Notes: generated by a model from the letters alone, not told the origin. Shown: positions 29,113 to 38,029, numbered from the stretch's first letter. The stretch: 64,000 nt of DNA from Salinivirga cyanobacteriivorans (GCF_001443605.1 NZ_CP013118.1:2305501-2369500); one strand, 5' to 3'. Numbers and translations: made by a program.

Positions 29113-30588
29113 ATGCATCAAATGAGCAGCAGCATGAGTAAAAACAAACCTTTAAATCATTTATTTGCCAGTCTATCTTTTGAGGCACTGTTCCTTTCAA
29201 AAAAAGGCATATGTATAGCACAAAATCAAGCAGCGAAAGATATCTTTGGCTATACCGACGAAGAGGCCATTGGCCGCCCGGGTACTGATTGGATTCACCC
29301 TGACGACAGAGCATTGGTCGCGCAAAAAATGCAAGAAAACTATGCTCAGCCATACAAAGTGCTGGCCTTACGTAAAAACGGCACCTCATTCCCATGTGAA
29401 ATACAGGCCAAAAACATTAAGCACGAAGGCGAAAAAATCAGGGTTACGGCTGTTAGAAACATAAGCAAACAGCAGAACCTGGAAAATGAACTGAGTGATA
29501 AAATCAAAGAATTAGAAATTATAACTGATTCAATACCAAACTCTATATGGAAAGCAAAAGTTTCGAAAGACGGCCAAATTTCAGAAACCTACATCTCGAG
29601 TTCGGTAGATCAACTGCTAGGCCAACCACCGGGAACAATTAATAGCGACTGGGACAAATATTTTAGCTTTATATTACCCGAATACCTGGATAAACTTAGA
29701 GAAACCATTCAAGCAGGAATTGAAAATCCGGGTCAAACATTCACAGTTCGCTACCAGGTAAAAAAAGCAGATGGAAGCCTGGCCTGGTTCTCATCATGCG
29801 GAAAAGGCGAACTTGAAGGTGAGGAAGTAATTGCTTATGGTTTTACATATGATATAACCGCAAAAAAAGAGAAAGAAGATCAACTACAGACATTAATGGC
29901 CACGAAGGATAAGTTTTTCAGCATTATTTCGCACGATTTACGCAATCCATTCACGGCTTTTATGGGTTTCAGCGAACTTATGTTAAGGCAATTGAAAAAG
30001 GGGCAGTACGACAACATTGAAAAATATGCCCGTGCCATTTATTCTACTGCCCGCAGTGGCGGCGAATTGCTATCGAACTTATTGGATTGGTCGCGTTCGC
30101 AGAGGGGAAAAATTACTTTCAGGCCCGAAAAAATTAATCTGCATGAATTAGTGCAATCTGTATTGATGTTTTTCGAAGAGCCTGCAAGGAGCAAAGAGAT
30201 AAAAATAGAATCTACCATTGCATCAGACATTACACTCATGGCAGATCACAACATGCTAAATACCATTTTACGAAATTTGGTAAGCAATGCCATTAAATTC
30301 AGCTATCGCAATACTACCGTCAATCTTTCTATTACACAACAAAACAACAGTGTATTACTTGAAGTGGAAGACATCGGACAGGGTATTGAGCCCGAACAAC
30401 AGCAAAAATTATTCAGAATAGATTCAAATGAATCATTTCCCGGCACAGAGGAGGAAAAAGGTACAGGACTGGGCCTTATTCTGTGCAAAGAATTTGTGGA
30501 TAAACACAACGGTCAAATCGAAGTAGAGAGTGAGCCCGGCAAAGGCAGTAAATTTACCGTAAAATTGCCTCAAAACACCCGATCCTGA
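29113..30588 (+). CDS. Soluble PAS-domain sensor histidine kinase (orphan)
   Basis: 491-aa kinase with no membrane segment. Two PAS domains (about residues 20-120 and 140-260, the first with NQAAKDIFGYTDEEAIG) precede a HisKA domain with the phosphoacceptor His274 in SIISHDLRNPF, then the ATPase domain with N box LRNLVSNAIKFSY, G1 EDIGQGIEP and G2 GTGLGL. No response regulator is adjacent. The accessory island begins right after it. Confidence 0.92.
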   Translation: MHQMSSSMSKNKPLNHLFASLSFEALFLSKKGICIAQNQAAKDIFGYTDEEAIGRPGTDWIHPDDRALVAQKMQENYAQPYKVLALRKNGTSFPCEIQAKNIKHEGEKIRVTAVRNISKQQNLENELSDKIKELEIITDSIPNSIWKAKVSKDGQISETYISSSVDQLLGQPPGTINSDWDKYFSFILPEYLDKLRETIQAGIENPGQTFTVRYQVKKADGSLAWFSSCGKGELEGEEVIAYGFTYDITAKKEKEDQLQTLMATKDKFFSIISHDLRNPFTAFMGFSELMLRQLKKGQYDNIEKYARAIYSTARSGGELLSNLLDWSRSQRGKITFRPEKINLHELVQSVLMFFEEPARSKEIKIESTIASDITLMADHNMLNTILRNLVSNAIKFSYRNTTVNLSITQQNNSVLLEVEDIGQGIEPEQQQKLFRIDSNESFPGTEEEKGTGLGLILCKEFVDKHNGQIEVESEPGKGSKFTVKLPQNTRS

Positions 30589-30654
30589 ATAGCTTACCAA
30601 CCTTTAGAATTTAACGAGCTTTAAAAGGGAAATTCTACCTGGTACTGAGCCATA

Positions 30655-30812
30655 CTTAATGCCTTAATGGTTCAAAAAAATATAGCTAACCATTATACTT
30701 CGACATGCTCAGCACCCGAAGTGAAGGAAAATTTAGAAAAAAAACACCTAGTTCTTAACTATTCTTGATGCCTTAATGGTTCAAAAAGGTATAGCTAACC
30801 ATTTAGAAGTTA
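30655..30812. repeat. R1 repeat array, left of the IS element
   Basis: AT-rich palindromic repeats with the core TTAATGCCTTAATGGTT and the complementary half TAACCATT..AGAAGTTAAG. Two units are seen; the second is interrupted by the IS3 element at 30813. The first carries an inserted small hairpin at 30697-30722 (ACTTCG ... CGAAGT). Confidence 0.85.
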
Positions 30813-30842
30813 TGGAATTGCAACAAAAAAATGGACAAAAGA

Positions 30843-31697
30843 TTAAGCCGCGTTCATATTTAAAAAATTTGAAAAAGCTTCTGGTGTTTTATATCCCAGG
30901 TAAGCATGTTTTCTTTTTCGATTATACCATACTTCTATAAACTCAAAAATTGCGTTTTTTGCTTGTTTTACAGAGCGGTAATCATAGTGATAAATCATCT
31001 CGGACTTGATGATTTTAAAGAAGTTTTCGGCCACTGCATTGTCCCAACAGTTGCCCTTGCGGCTCATGCTTTGAACCACATCATTGCCTTTTAATTCTTT
31101 TCTAAAGCTATCTGCGGCATATTGCACGCCCCTGTCAGAGTGAAAAATCAACCCGGGTGCTACTGGCCGGTTGGTTTTGGCCATTTGCCAGGCCGGGATG
31201 ATCGTAGCCTCAGTGGTTAAGTCTTCTGAAAGCGACCATCCCACGATTTTACGGTCAAATAAGTCCATGATGATGGTCAAATACAACCACCCTTCTGCCG
31301 TGGGGACGTATGTGATGTCTGATACCCATGCCTTAGAAACCTCTTCCTGGTAAAACTCCCTTTTCAGGATGTTTTCAGCTATCCGGAACCCATGGTTTGA
31401 ATCCGTCGTAGCTACCCTGTACTTTTTGCGGGTAATGCTCCGAAGCCCCATTTTCTTCATCATCCTGCCAATACGCGGGCGCGATGCCTGAAACCCCTGC
31501 TCATTCAGCTCATCGGTTATCTTTGGGCTCCCGTAACGCCCTTTATTATCATGATATATTTCTCCGATTTTTTTCATCAACCTTATCGTTTCCATGACCC
31601 TCGCTGATGGTTTCCTTTCTAACCATGCATAGTAACTACTTCTTGCCACCCCCAGCACTTTACACATTTTCTCAACAGCAAATTCTTGCTGGTACAT
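30843..31697 (-). CDS. IS3-family transposase OrfB (DDE integrase)
   Basis: 284-aa catalytic part. An HTH_21-type region (YGSPKITDELNEQGF) is followed by the rve integrase core, with catalytic Asp in VSDITYVPT, Asp in IFHSDRGVQYAA and Glu in NAVAENFFKIIKSE. It is in the -1 frame relative to OrfA and open upstream of its ATG, so it is probably made mainly as an OrfAB fusion by frameshifting. Confidence 0.95.
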   Translation of the reverse strand: MYQQEFAVEKMCKVLGVARSSYYAWLERKPSARVMETIRLMKKIGEIYHDNKGRYGSPKITDELNEQGFQASRPRIGRMMKKMGLRSITRKKYRVATTDSNHGFRIAENILKREFYQEEVSKAWVSDITYVPTAEGWLYLTIIMDLFDRKIVGWSLSEDLTTEATIIPAWQMAKTNRPVAPGLIFHSDRGVQYAADSFRKELKGNDVVQSMSRKGNCWDNAVAENFFKIIKSEMIYHYDYRSVKQAKNAIFEFIEVWYNRKRKHAYLGYKTPEAFSNFLNMNAA

Positions 31698-31699
31698 GT

Positions 31700-32020
31700 T
31701 TATGAATTCGTATTTCTGCTGTCGCCCTTGGAGAAAATGCTCACTGCCTTTTTTAAGATATCGCGCTCTATTTGCGTTTCCCGCAGTTCTTTTCGAAGCT
31801 GTGCCAGCTCTTTCTCCTTGTCGGTCATCACAGGCCTGCCTTGTCCAGCAAAGCTGTTATCTCCATATTTATCATGCTCCCTGACCCAACGGTTTAACAT
31901 GTTGTCTGTAATGCCCAACTCTTGTGCAATTTCCTTTTTTGGCCTGTTTTGCTGTGTCTGACAAAGCTCTACTGCCATTTTTTTAAATTCTTTGTCATAC
32001 TTCTTTCTTCGTACACTCAT
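31700..32020 (-). CDS. IS3-family transposase OrfA
   Basis: 106-aa protein with an N-terminal helix-turn-helix (KKEIAQELGITDNMLNRW) that recognises the IS ends and a C-terminal leucine-zipper-like helix (DKEKELAQLRKELRETQIE). The message heptamer AAAAAAG (complement at 31748-31754) lies near its 3' end; a -1 slip there continues as GSEHFLQGRQQKYEFIN straight into OrfB. Confidence 0.93.
   Translation of the reverse strand: MSVRRKKYDKEFKKMAVELCQTQQNRPKKEIAQELGITDNMLNRWVREHDKYGDNSFAGQGRPVMTDKEKELAQLRKELRETQIERDILKKAVSIFSKGDSRNTNS
31748..31754 (-). promoter_or_regulatory. Programmed -1 frameshift site (A6G)
   Basis: AAAAAAG on the message strand, in the correct phase, followed by a stop-free -1 frame leading into OrfB. 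This is the standard frameshift signal of IS3-family elements. Confidence 0.85.
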
Positions 32021-32077
32021 AATGCAAATCTAGTTCTTTAGGCTTAACTATATGTCCGGGCAAATGTAGCAACTCCA

Positions 32078-32235
32078 TTAAGGGGAACATTAAGAAAAAA
32101 ACACCCGATTCTTAACTCTTCTTAATGCCTTAATGGTTTAAAAAGATTAACCATGAAGAAATTAAGGATCATTAAGAACACTTACTTCTCATTCTGCTTA
32201 ACTATTCTTAATGCCTTAATGGTTCAAAAAAAAAA
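32078..32235. repeat. R1 repeat array between IS and GxxExxY gene
   Basis: Right half of the unit split by the IS, followed by two further R1 cores (TTCTTAATGCCTTAATGGTT) and an inverted half (AACCATGAAGAAATTAAG). The last core ends about 10 bp from the stop codon of the GxxExxY gene. Confidence 0.85.
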
Positions 32236-32679
32236 TCACATTTCTGGCAACCCACGAAAGAACTCATTTACAAAAGGCTTCATTGTACTGGAAATATTCA
32301 CAACATTAAAATTAATGAGTAACCCCTGTGGCTTTTCCAATAATTTCATATAAGTCATTAGCTGTGCTTCGTGTATGGGCAAAATGCATTCTATGGCTTT
32401 TAATTCCACTATCACCGTATCATTGACCAATAAGTCAAGGCGCAGATCTGCTTCAATATCAATAGTATCATAAATAACAGGAACTTTAACCTGCTGTTTT
32501 ACATCATACCCATTTTTAATCAACTCGTGTTTAAGGCATTTCTCATAAACACTTTCAAGTAACCCGGGCCCTAAAGCCTTGTGCACCTTTATGGCCAATC
32601 CGGTAATCTCATATGATAATTGGGTAACTTTTTTCTGGGTACTATAAACTGGTTTAGCGGCTGTTTTTGTTGTTTTCAT
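32236..32679 (-). CDS. GxxExxY protein (PDDEXK-like), copy 1
   Basis: About 147-aa protein of the GxxExxY family (TIGR04256, PDDEXK_3 fold). The naming motif is GLLESVY; nuclease-fold residues are seen as Glu in that motif, Asp in DLRLDLLVND, and ELK in IVELKAIE. Family members are widespread but without known function. An upstream TTG at 32691 would add four residues; ATG at 32679 is preferred. It lies inside an array of R1 repeats on both sides. It is about four-fifths identical to the two copies near 45 kb. Confidence 0.85.
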   Translation of the reverse strand: MKTTKTAAKPVYSTQKKVTQLSYEITGLAIKVHKALGPGLLESVYEKCLKHELIKNGYDVKQQVKVPVIYDTIDIEADLRLDLLVNDTVIVELKAIECILPIHEAQLMTYMKLLEKPQGLLINFNVVNISSTMKPFVNEFFRGLPEM

Positions 32680-32699
32680 GTGATATGTCAACTTGTTTT

Positions 32700-33206
32700 A
32701 CTGCCAAATTTAATATTTTATTCTAACCTTTAAGAAGAAAAATCTACCTGACAATTAAATATAACTAACCATTAAGAAGTGAAGGAAAATTTAAAAAAAA
32801 TACCCAATTCTTAACTCTTCTTAATGCCTTAATGGTTCAAAAAAATATAGCTAACCATTTAGAAGTTAAGGGGAACATTAAGAGGAAAAACATGCCCGAT
32901 TCTTAACTATTCTTAATGCCTTAATGGTTTAAAAAGATTAACCATGAAGAAATTAAGGATCATTAAGAACACTTACTTCTCATTCTGCTTAACTATTCTT
33001 AATGCCTCGATGGTTCAATAAAAGCCTAACCATTTAGAAATTAAGATGCTTTAAGAACACTTTCTTTTCCTTTTTCCTTAACTATTCTTAATGCCTTAAT
33101 GGTTCAAAAAAATATAGCTAACCATTTAGAAGTTAAGGGGAACATTAAGAGGAAAAACATACCTGGTTCTTAACTGTTCTTAATGTCTTAATGGTTCAAA
33201 AAACCT
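32700..33206. repeat. R1 repeat array upstream of GxxExxY copy 1
   Basis: About 500 bp without a gene, made of at least five R1 units in head-to-tail order. Each contains TTCTTAATG, CCTTAATGGTT, a short A-rich loop, then AACCATTTAGAAGTTAAG and CATTAAGA, so each can fold as a long hairpin. Units differ by a few bases (for example GCCTCGATGGTT near 33003) and so are not freshly copied. Confidence 0.88.
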
Positions 33207-33216
33207 AGATATTAAA

Positions 33217-33792
33217 TTAATCTGCCAGTCTTCCGTCTAATTCCAATTGGTCTGCAATTGTCGCCATACCTTCGATGGTGAGTGTGATAATTTGGCTAAG
33301 CTCCATATCCAACATTTCTGCACCACGTTCGATGATAGAACGGTCAATTTTAGCAGCAAAACGTTTGTCTTTCCATTTCTTTTTGACGGATTTAGCTTTC
33401 ATATCCAGAATGCTTTTTGAAGGACGTACCAAAGCCGAAGTGGTAACCAGCCCGGTAAGCTCATCGATGGTGTAAAGTGTTTTTTCGAGCAGAGTTTCGG
33501 GCTTAATATCGGTACAAATTTGCCAGCCGTGGCTCAATACAGCGCGAATATAGTCTGCGGGCCAATTATTTTCTTCCAGAATCTGTTTGGTCATGGTACA
33601 GTGTTGCTCCGGGTATTGCTCATAATCGAGATCATGAATAAGTCCGATTACGCCCCATTTCTCCTCATCCTCGTTAAAATAACGGGCAAAATGCCGCATG
33701 GTAGCCTCCACAGCCAGCGCATGTTTGATGAGGCCGGGGGTTTGGTTGTATTTTTTGAGTAGATCGAGAGCTTGTTCGCGTGTAGGTTGCAT
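33217..33792 (-). CDS. HD-domain hydrolase
   Basis: 191-aa protein of the HDIG-type phosphohydrolase group. Metal-binding residues: His in LIKHALAVEATMRHFAR, the HD pair in GLIHDLDYEQYPEQH, a further His in AVLSHGW and Asp in YTIDELTGL. It ends with an unusual helical tail. Such proteins are common single genes in Bacteroidota and Firmicutes; the substrate is not known. It is wedged between R1 repeats and an AbiEii-like module but may be an ordinary gene. Confidence 0.85.
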   Translation of the reverse strand: MQPTREQALDLLKKYNQTPGLIKHALAVEATMRHFARYFNEDEEKWGVIGLIHDLDYEQYPEQHCTMTKQILEENNWPADYIRAVLSHGWQICTDIKPETLLEKTLYTIDELTGLVTTSALVRPSKSILDMKAKSVKKKWKDKRFAAKIDRSIIERGAEMLDMELSQIITLTIEGMATIADQLELDGRLAD

Positions 33793-33798
33793 TGTGAT

Positions 33799-34416
33799 TT
33801 ATGGTTTAATGTAATTTTGAACTTCCCTGGTTATATGGGATTTAACATCCTCCCAATTCACGTCAACAAACATTTTACAATCCTCTTGTTTATCTGCATC
33901 GGTGAAATATGTTAAACTTCTTATCACAAGGAATTCACTACCATCATTATATTTTTTTAAGTACAACGACAGCAACTCTTTCATTGTAAATTTTTTAAGA
34001 AGAAAAAATAAATCAATAAAATCCTTTTTTGTTCCCCTACCAGTAATTGCACTAAGTTTCATTGCTGCAATATCTTCAATGTCGGCTAGTTTGATACCGT
34101 CAGAAATTACAGGTTGTTTTATCCATGGATAGTGATAATTGACTATATTTGTTTTAACCCCGTTTATTTGAAATATTTTAATGTTTTTGGTTTGGTTTAT
34201 AATTGACGTTTGTCCAACTTTATCGAGAAGTTTGTTAATGGTTAAATCATCGTCAGAAATATTACCAAACAAATCAATGTCTACAGAAATTCTATGGCCA
34301 AAATGTAAAGCTAACCCTGTACCTCCAACAAGACGTAAGTCTGTAAATTCTTTAAAACCCTGTATTTTTTTTATAATGCCCAGTGTTGTGGGTTCGACTG
34401 TTTCCAAGTGTAACAT
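33799..34416 (-). CDS. AbiEii/AbiGii-type nucleotidyltransferase toxin, module 1
   Basis: 205-aa nucleotidyltransferase-like protein. The GG...DxD signature is clear (VGGTGLALHFGHRISVDIDL), as is the later KLSAITGRGTKKDFID segment typical of AbiEii relatives. Toxins of the class transfer nucleotides to tRNA or other RNAs in studied cases. It overlaps the upstream DUF6922 gene by 46 bp, so the two form a coupled pair. The same pair, with the same overlap, occurs at 38626-39527. Confidence 0.85.
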   Translation of the reverse strand: MLHLETVEPTTLGIIKKIQGFKEFTDLRLVGGTGLALHFGHRISVDIDLFGNISDDDLTINKLLDKVGQTSIINQTKNIKIFQINGVKTNIVNYHYPWIKQPVISDGIKLADIEDIAAMKLSAITGRGTKKDFIDLFFLLKKFTMKELLSLYLKKYNDGSEFLVIRSLTYFTDADKQEDCKMFVDVNWEDVKSHITREVQNYIKP

Positions 34417-34679
34417 TTGAATTTATTTATTGGGATATTAGCAACATTTGAAATAAAATACATTGATTTCTCAGAAAGATCTCGACTTTTCGTGGCATAT
34501 AATGAGATTTCCTCAAATCCAATCAGCTCATACAACAATCTCCAATCCTTCATTAATCCATAGTCTAACACTCTCTTAACGAGCCATGTTTTATCTTTGG
34601 TTAAATCCAGCGTCTCCACATCCACATCCCAAAAAAGGTGTGGAGAGAAGTCTTCGGGCGATATGTTTTGTTTGTCCAT
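34371..34679 (-). CDS. DUF6922 protein, likely antitoxin partner, module 1
   Basis: 102-aa protein with the N-terminal signature ISPEDFSPHLFWDVD characteristic of DUF6922, then predicted helices similar to a winged helix. It precedes and overlaps an AbiEii-like toxin gene in the same arrangement as canonical AbiEi/AbiEii, which suggests it is the antitoxin; that function is inferred from position. A promoter and a palindrome conserved with module 2 lie just upstream. Confidence 0.8.
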   Translation of the reverse strand: MDKQNISPEDFSPHLFWDVDVETLDLTKDKTWLVKRVLDYGLMKDWRLLYELIGFEEISLYATKSRDLSEKSMYFISNVANIPINKFKCYTWKQSNPQHWAL

Positions 34680-34698
34680 TTATTCAGAATGCTTTGTA

Positions 34699-34725
34699 CA
34701 AAGTTAATGAAATTATAGTTACTAT
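34699..34725 (-). promoter_or_regulatory. Promoter and palindromic operator of DUF6922 module 1
   Basis: On the minus strand TAACTTTG (complement at 34699-34706) matches the Bacteroidota -7 box 20 bp before the start. A palindrome ATAGTTACTAT at 34715-34725 lies just upstream. Both are identical in sequence and spacing in module 2 (39547-39573), and about 35 bp are conserved overall, which suggests negative autoregulation. Confidence 0.6.
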
Positions 34726-34740
34726 GTTAAGTCGGGTTTT

Positions 34741-34916
34741 GGTTCTCGCTGAGGCGTGCCGAGTTTTTACGTTGAGCTACACGGAGCTCTCTGCAAAACT
34801 CAGCGGAGTACTTAGTGCAACTCTGCAAGAACTTCTTTTTATGAGAATCCGTTCTCTTCGATTCTATCTTGCCTTCACACGAGTCACTCAGAGAACTGCG
34901 GTGGGGGATTGGGTTA
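34741..34916. repeat. R2 repeat, copy A
   Basis: GC-richer palindromic repeat. The first part runs from TTCTCGCTGAGGC to CTCTGCAAGAACTT and is made of alternating forms of CGCAGAGTT and its complement; the second runs from CGTTCTCTTCGATT to CAGAGAACTGCGGTGG, whose ends pair with each other. The rest of the 34680-35045 gap holds a promoter (34699) and a hairpin (34955); no gene is seen. Confidence 0.85.
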
Positions 34917-34954
34917 CTTTATTTGTGAGCTGCAGGTAATGTAAGTTATAGTGC

Positions 34955-34987
34955 AGATCCAGTGCATCTTTAGGACGCACTGGGTCT
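34955..34987. repeat. Small dispersed hairpin, copy 1
   Basis: Imperfect palindrome AGATCCAGTGCATCTT ... GACGCACTGGGTCT. A close copy is at 38311-38343, and the next about 15 bp (GTGGGGATT, then CTATCGTTGCATA) also recurs in the later gap. Confidence 0.7.
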
Positions 34988-35045
34988 TGTGGGGATTCAG
35001 AAGCTATCGTTGCATAAATTTCTTAATTTTTTAAGCTGACCCGGT

Positions 35046-36432
35046 TCATTGTAGCACCTCCCAATAACCTGCTTTATCGCTTCCAATACGCTTCAATTTA
35101 TCTTTGTTCTTCAAATTTTCTATATCTCTGGCTATAGTTCTTCTGGTTACTTTGAGATTTTCGGCTAATTCAGTTGTAGTAATTGTTGGATTCATTTGCA
35201 TTATTTCTAAAATTTGAAGCTCTCTATTTTCTGTGACATTTTCTGTGACATTTGTTTCGGATAGGTTAAATGTAGTTATTGTCGTAGTTATATCACTAAA
35301 AGATGCAGGTTTGGTTTTATTATATGTAAACCAGCCGTCAATCATTTTATCAAATCCAAATCCTGCATTTTCTGCCAATCGGACTGCTCTGAAAGTTCTT
35401 GCTAAAATAGGATTTCTGGGTATTGAAGAATCCATTTCAAGAAGCTTTTCAATAGATAATGGCAAACCACCCGGATTGGAAAACTCTATACGATCAGTAA
35501 AAATCCGAATACGAGGTTTGGCTGCGCTAAAATAATCTGTATGCATAAGCAAGTTCACCAGAGCTTCACGAATAGCATCAATCCCTGGTGAATCATCAAT
35601 AGCAAATCCTTCCGTATTCATTTTGAAGGGAATGTCTATTTTAAGTTTTAATCTGTCAAAAAGGGTAAAATAATATTCCCATAGATTTTCTTGTTCTGAC
35701 AAACGATAGGTATATCGAACCTTTGCTTCGCTATATGATTTGCCAGGAATCTCAAACAAGTCAATTCTAAAGTCGGGGAATTCTTTTTGAATAAAATCAT
35801 TATGTCCAAACAATAATAAGCCGGCATAACTAATCTTCCCTTTTTCTGTGATTTGTAATTTTTGTAATAATTCTTTTTGCGTAAGATTATTATAACGATG
35901 TGATGGATTAAATCTCGAAAGATATTCCTGATAGCGATCAACACCTGGTAAATGCAAAGCATCTGTTTTAAACCGGGTGTTTTATTTGTCCGTCTGCCAA
36001 AAGCCTGATCGCGAAACATAGCATCAATTTCCGTATTGGTTGCTTTTTGATCGCCACTACCAGTTCTTATGAAAGTATTTGCTAACGCTCCGTAATAAAT
36101 AGGCTTCTTGTCTGATAAAGGGATATAAAAAGCTAATACAGTTTTCCCTTCAAAATCATATTTTTCGCACTTAGGTACAATTTTAATGTTAAACTTATCG
36201 GAACGTAAACTATTTAAAAGATTCTGCTCTAATTTTTCAGCATTTTCAACTCCAATTATTTCAAATGATTTACCCAATTGCTCAACGCCAAGTATTAACC
36301 AACCTCCTGCTGTATTGCTAAATGCACTTATGGTACTCAAATATTTTTGGGCAATTCTGCTTTTGCCTTTTTAACCTCAAAATCAGTCCATTCAATATTT
36401 TGAAGTTTTTGAATTAGTTCCTCTTTGGTCAT
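35046..36432 (-). pseudogene. AlbA_2 / ATP-binding transcriptional regulator, two frameshifts
   Basis: A gene of about 462 codons split by two single-base losses. It opens MTKEELIQKLQNIEW at 36432 and soon stops; frame 2 carries the AlbA_2 (Schlafen-like) domain with STISAFSNTAGGWLILGV; frame 3 (35046-35957) carries the ATP-binding/HATPase-like C-terminal part with DAIREALVNLLMHTDY and a final winged-helix (TTTELAENLKVTRRTIARDI). Both breaks lie in runs of A on the coding strand (near 36350 and 35965), and adding one A to each restores the frame. It may be a real pseudogene or base-calling errors. Confidence 0.88.
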
Positions 36433-36484
36433 GAAAATATGTTATTTACTACAAAAGTAGTAAAAATCTATGCTCTTTTCATTT

Positions 36485-36582
36485 TGTTTCTCGCGGAGGC
36501 ATGCGGAGTTTTTTCGCAGACCTGCTTGTTTGGCAGGCAAGGTTGCGCAGAAAGTTCTGCGAAACTTTGCGAGAAATAGTTA
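36485..36582. repeat. R2 repeat, copy B
   Basis: Short form with good terminal symmetry, GTTTCTCGC at the left and GCGAGAAA at the right, and an inner hairpin-forming stretch CCTGCTTGTTTGGCAGG that replaces part of the usual unit. It ends at the stop codon of the hipA-like gene. Confidence 0.75.
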
Positions 36583-37689
36583 GTAAAGTTTATAAGTTTT
36601 TTTTAACGATTGGGTACCTTCAAATACTTCATCATATATTTTGTTTGCTTTCCGTGTTGGAAGCCCGGTTAATTTTGATACTTCAAACAAGTCTTCTTTT
36701 TCAGGGGTTCCTTTTCCGGCAATGGTTGTAGTGTGCTGACCATTAAAACCCTGACTTAATACCAGATCGTAAGCGGGAGATACTTTCCATTCGCTATTTT
36801 GATATATAAAAGAGAAGTTCTTTGCGTGGTCGTCTTTATTGAAAGTGAGTACATTGAAAACCATTTGCCGGAATATTTTTAAGGCCTCATTCATGTTCTT
36901 TGTCAGGGCTAAAGTTGCTTTTATTAATTCCGTATAATCAAGTGATGGAAACCTATGACTGGCATATAACAGACCACTGGCACTATGCACATGTATTCTT
37001 TTGTTTTCTTTTTTATCGAAACGTTTTATGCCAAAATATTTGCCTTCAAATAAGCGGGTTTCAGTCATTTCGATGCCACACTTTTTTGCTGCAAGTGAAT
37101 ACTGGTACTCTATTTCACCGATATTTTGCGGGTCTGGGGCAGCGGGAAATTTAATAATCCATCCTTCACCATCAATTTTCATGGTAACTTTAGGCCGGGC
37201 ACCACCTGATGAACCAGCCATTTGATATATCGCCCCAAGTTCCGAAAGCTCTTCTTTTTGCAAAATCCGATTAACTTCTCCTGCAATTTGTGCTAATTCA
37301 ATGTTTTTGTCGTTTTTTTCTAAAATCCAATCCGGATGGTAAGTTAATGCACCATTTCCGGTAGTGCCAACAAGGGCTAATCTTTGCAAAACATTAATTT
37401 CGTATGAATTGTGGCCCTCTTTTTTAAGCATTCTGTCTGTTAATAGCGTACCCCAAACATCGGGCAGACTATCATTAAAAGCGCCAAACAAACCATTGAA
37501 TGGTTCCCTGTGAGCAATAAAAACCCCGGGACGCAATGGCAGATAAAAAGGTGAAATAGAGAACCCGTTTTGAAGAAACTCTGCGCCATATTCAAAAGCT
37601 GCCAGACCATTTTCAGTGATGGCTAAAGTTCCAACAACCTGATCATTTAGCCTGACTTTTATTTGATTTGTATTGGGTGCTTTGATCAT
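36580..37689 (-). CDS. hipA: HipA-family serine/threonine kinase toxin
   Basis: 369-aa HipA-like kinase. The N-terminal couple_hipA domain (GTLAITENGLAAFEYG) is followed by the P-loop-like SSGGARPKV, the catalytic motif FNKDDHAKNFSF and the metal-binding SPAYDLVLS. E. coli HipA phosphorylates glutamyl-tRNA synthetase and halts growth; the target here is unknown. The 369-aa length is shorter than the 440 aa of E. coli. It overlaps the HTH gene by 4 bp as in standard hipBA operons. Confidence 0.92.
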   Translation of the reverse strand: MIKAPNTNQIKVRLNDQVVGTLAITENGLAAFEYGAEFLQNGFSISPFYLPLRPGVFIAHREPFNGLFGAFNDSLPDVWGTLLTDRMLKKEGHNSYEINVLQRLALVGTTGNGALTYHPDWILEKNDKNIELAQIAGEVNRILQKEELSELGAIYQMAGSSGGARPKVTMKIDGEGWIIKFPAAPDPQNIGEIEYQYSLAAKKCGIEMTETRLFEGKYFGIKRFDKKENKRIHVHSASGLLYASHRFPSLDYTELIKATLALTKNMNEALKIFRQMVFNVLTFNKDDHAKNFSFIYQNSEWKVSPAYDLVLSQGFNGQHTTTIAGKGTPEKEDLFEVSKLTGLPTRKANKIYDEVFEGTQSLKKTYKLY

Positions 37690-38012
37690 CGTGCTCGTTT
37701 TCTTTGTTTGGCGGTTTTTTCTTTGGTTACCTCGTCAATGCTTTTATAGTTTTGCCGTGTAAACAGCGTTGAAAATTCGTCTGTGGCATCCAATGCTACT
37801 GCAATCATGAGCAGATGTTGTAAAGAAATTTTAGCCTGATTCTCGAACCGTTTCACCGAACCAAAGCTTACACCTGAGCGCCTTGCCAATTGTTCCTGGG
37901 TTATATTAAGCTCTAACCTGCGCTGCTTAGCTCGTTGCGCTATTTCTTCGGCTATTTTTTGGGGATTGAAACGGTCTAAGTTGAACTTTTTATTGGTTAA
38001 TATATTATCCAC
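37686..38012 (-). CDS. hipB: HipB-like HTH antitoxin
   Basis: 108-aa protein with a Cro/C1-type helix-turn-helix (ITQEQLARRSGVSFGSVKRF), flanked by basic helices. The start is GTG at 38012. By analogy it neutralises HipA and represses its own promoter; a palindrome 18 bp upstream is a candidate operator. The C-terminal tail is very basic (KEKTAKQRKRAR). Confidence 0.9.
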   Translation of the reverse strand: MDNILTNKKFNLDRFNPQKIAEEIAQRAKQRRLELNITQEQLARRSGVSFGSVKRFENQAKISLQHLLMIAVALDATDEFSTLFTRQNYKSIDEVTKEKTAKQRKRAR

Positions 38013-38029
38013 GATATTAATATATTGAG

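Larger units (their letters stand above)
30813..32077 (-). mobile_element. IS3-family insertion sequence (1265 bp)
   Basis: Complete element. The ends read TGGAATTGC and GCAACTCCA, beginning TG and ending CA as in IS3; over about 38 bp the inverted repeats agree in blocks (TTGC, ACA, GGACA, TTAAGCC). A 3-bp target duplication TTA flanks it (30810-30812 and 32078-32080). Removing the element and one TTA restores a normal R1 repeat unit identical over the join to the copy at 32855-32880. It carries orfA and orfB with a slippery heptamer. Confidence 0.93.

Noticed and set aside
34586..34939. A + strand open frame of 117 codons across DUF6922 and R2 copy A
   Set aside because: It spans the promoter and a repeat, has no recognisable domain, and similar frames appear over other R2 copies only because of the repeat sequence.
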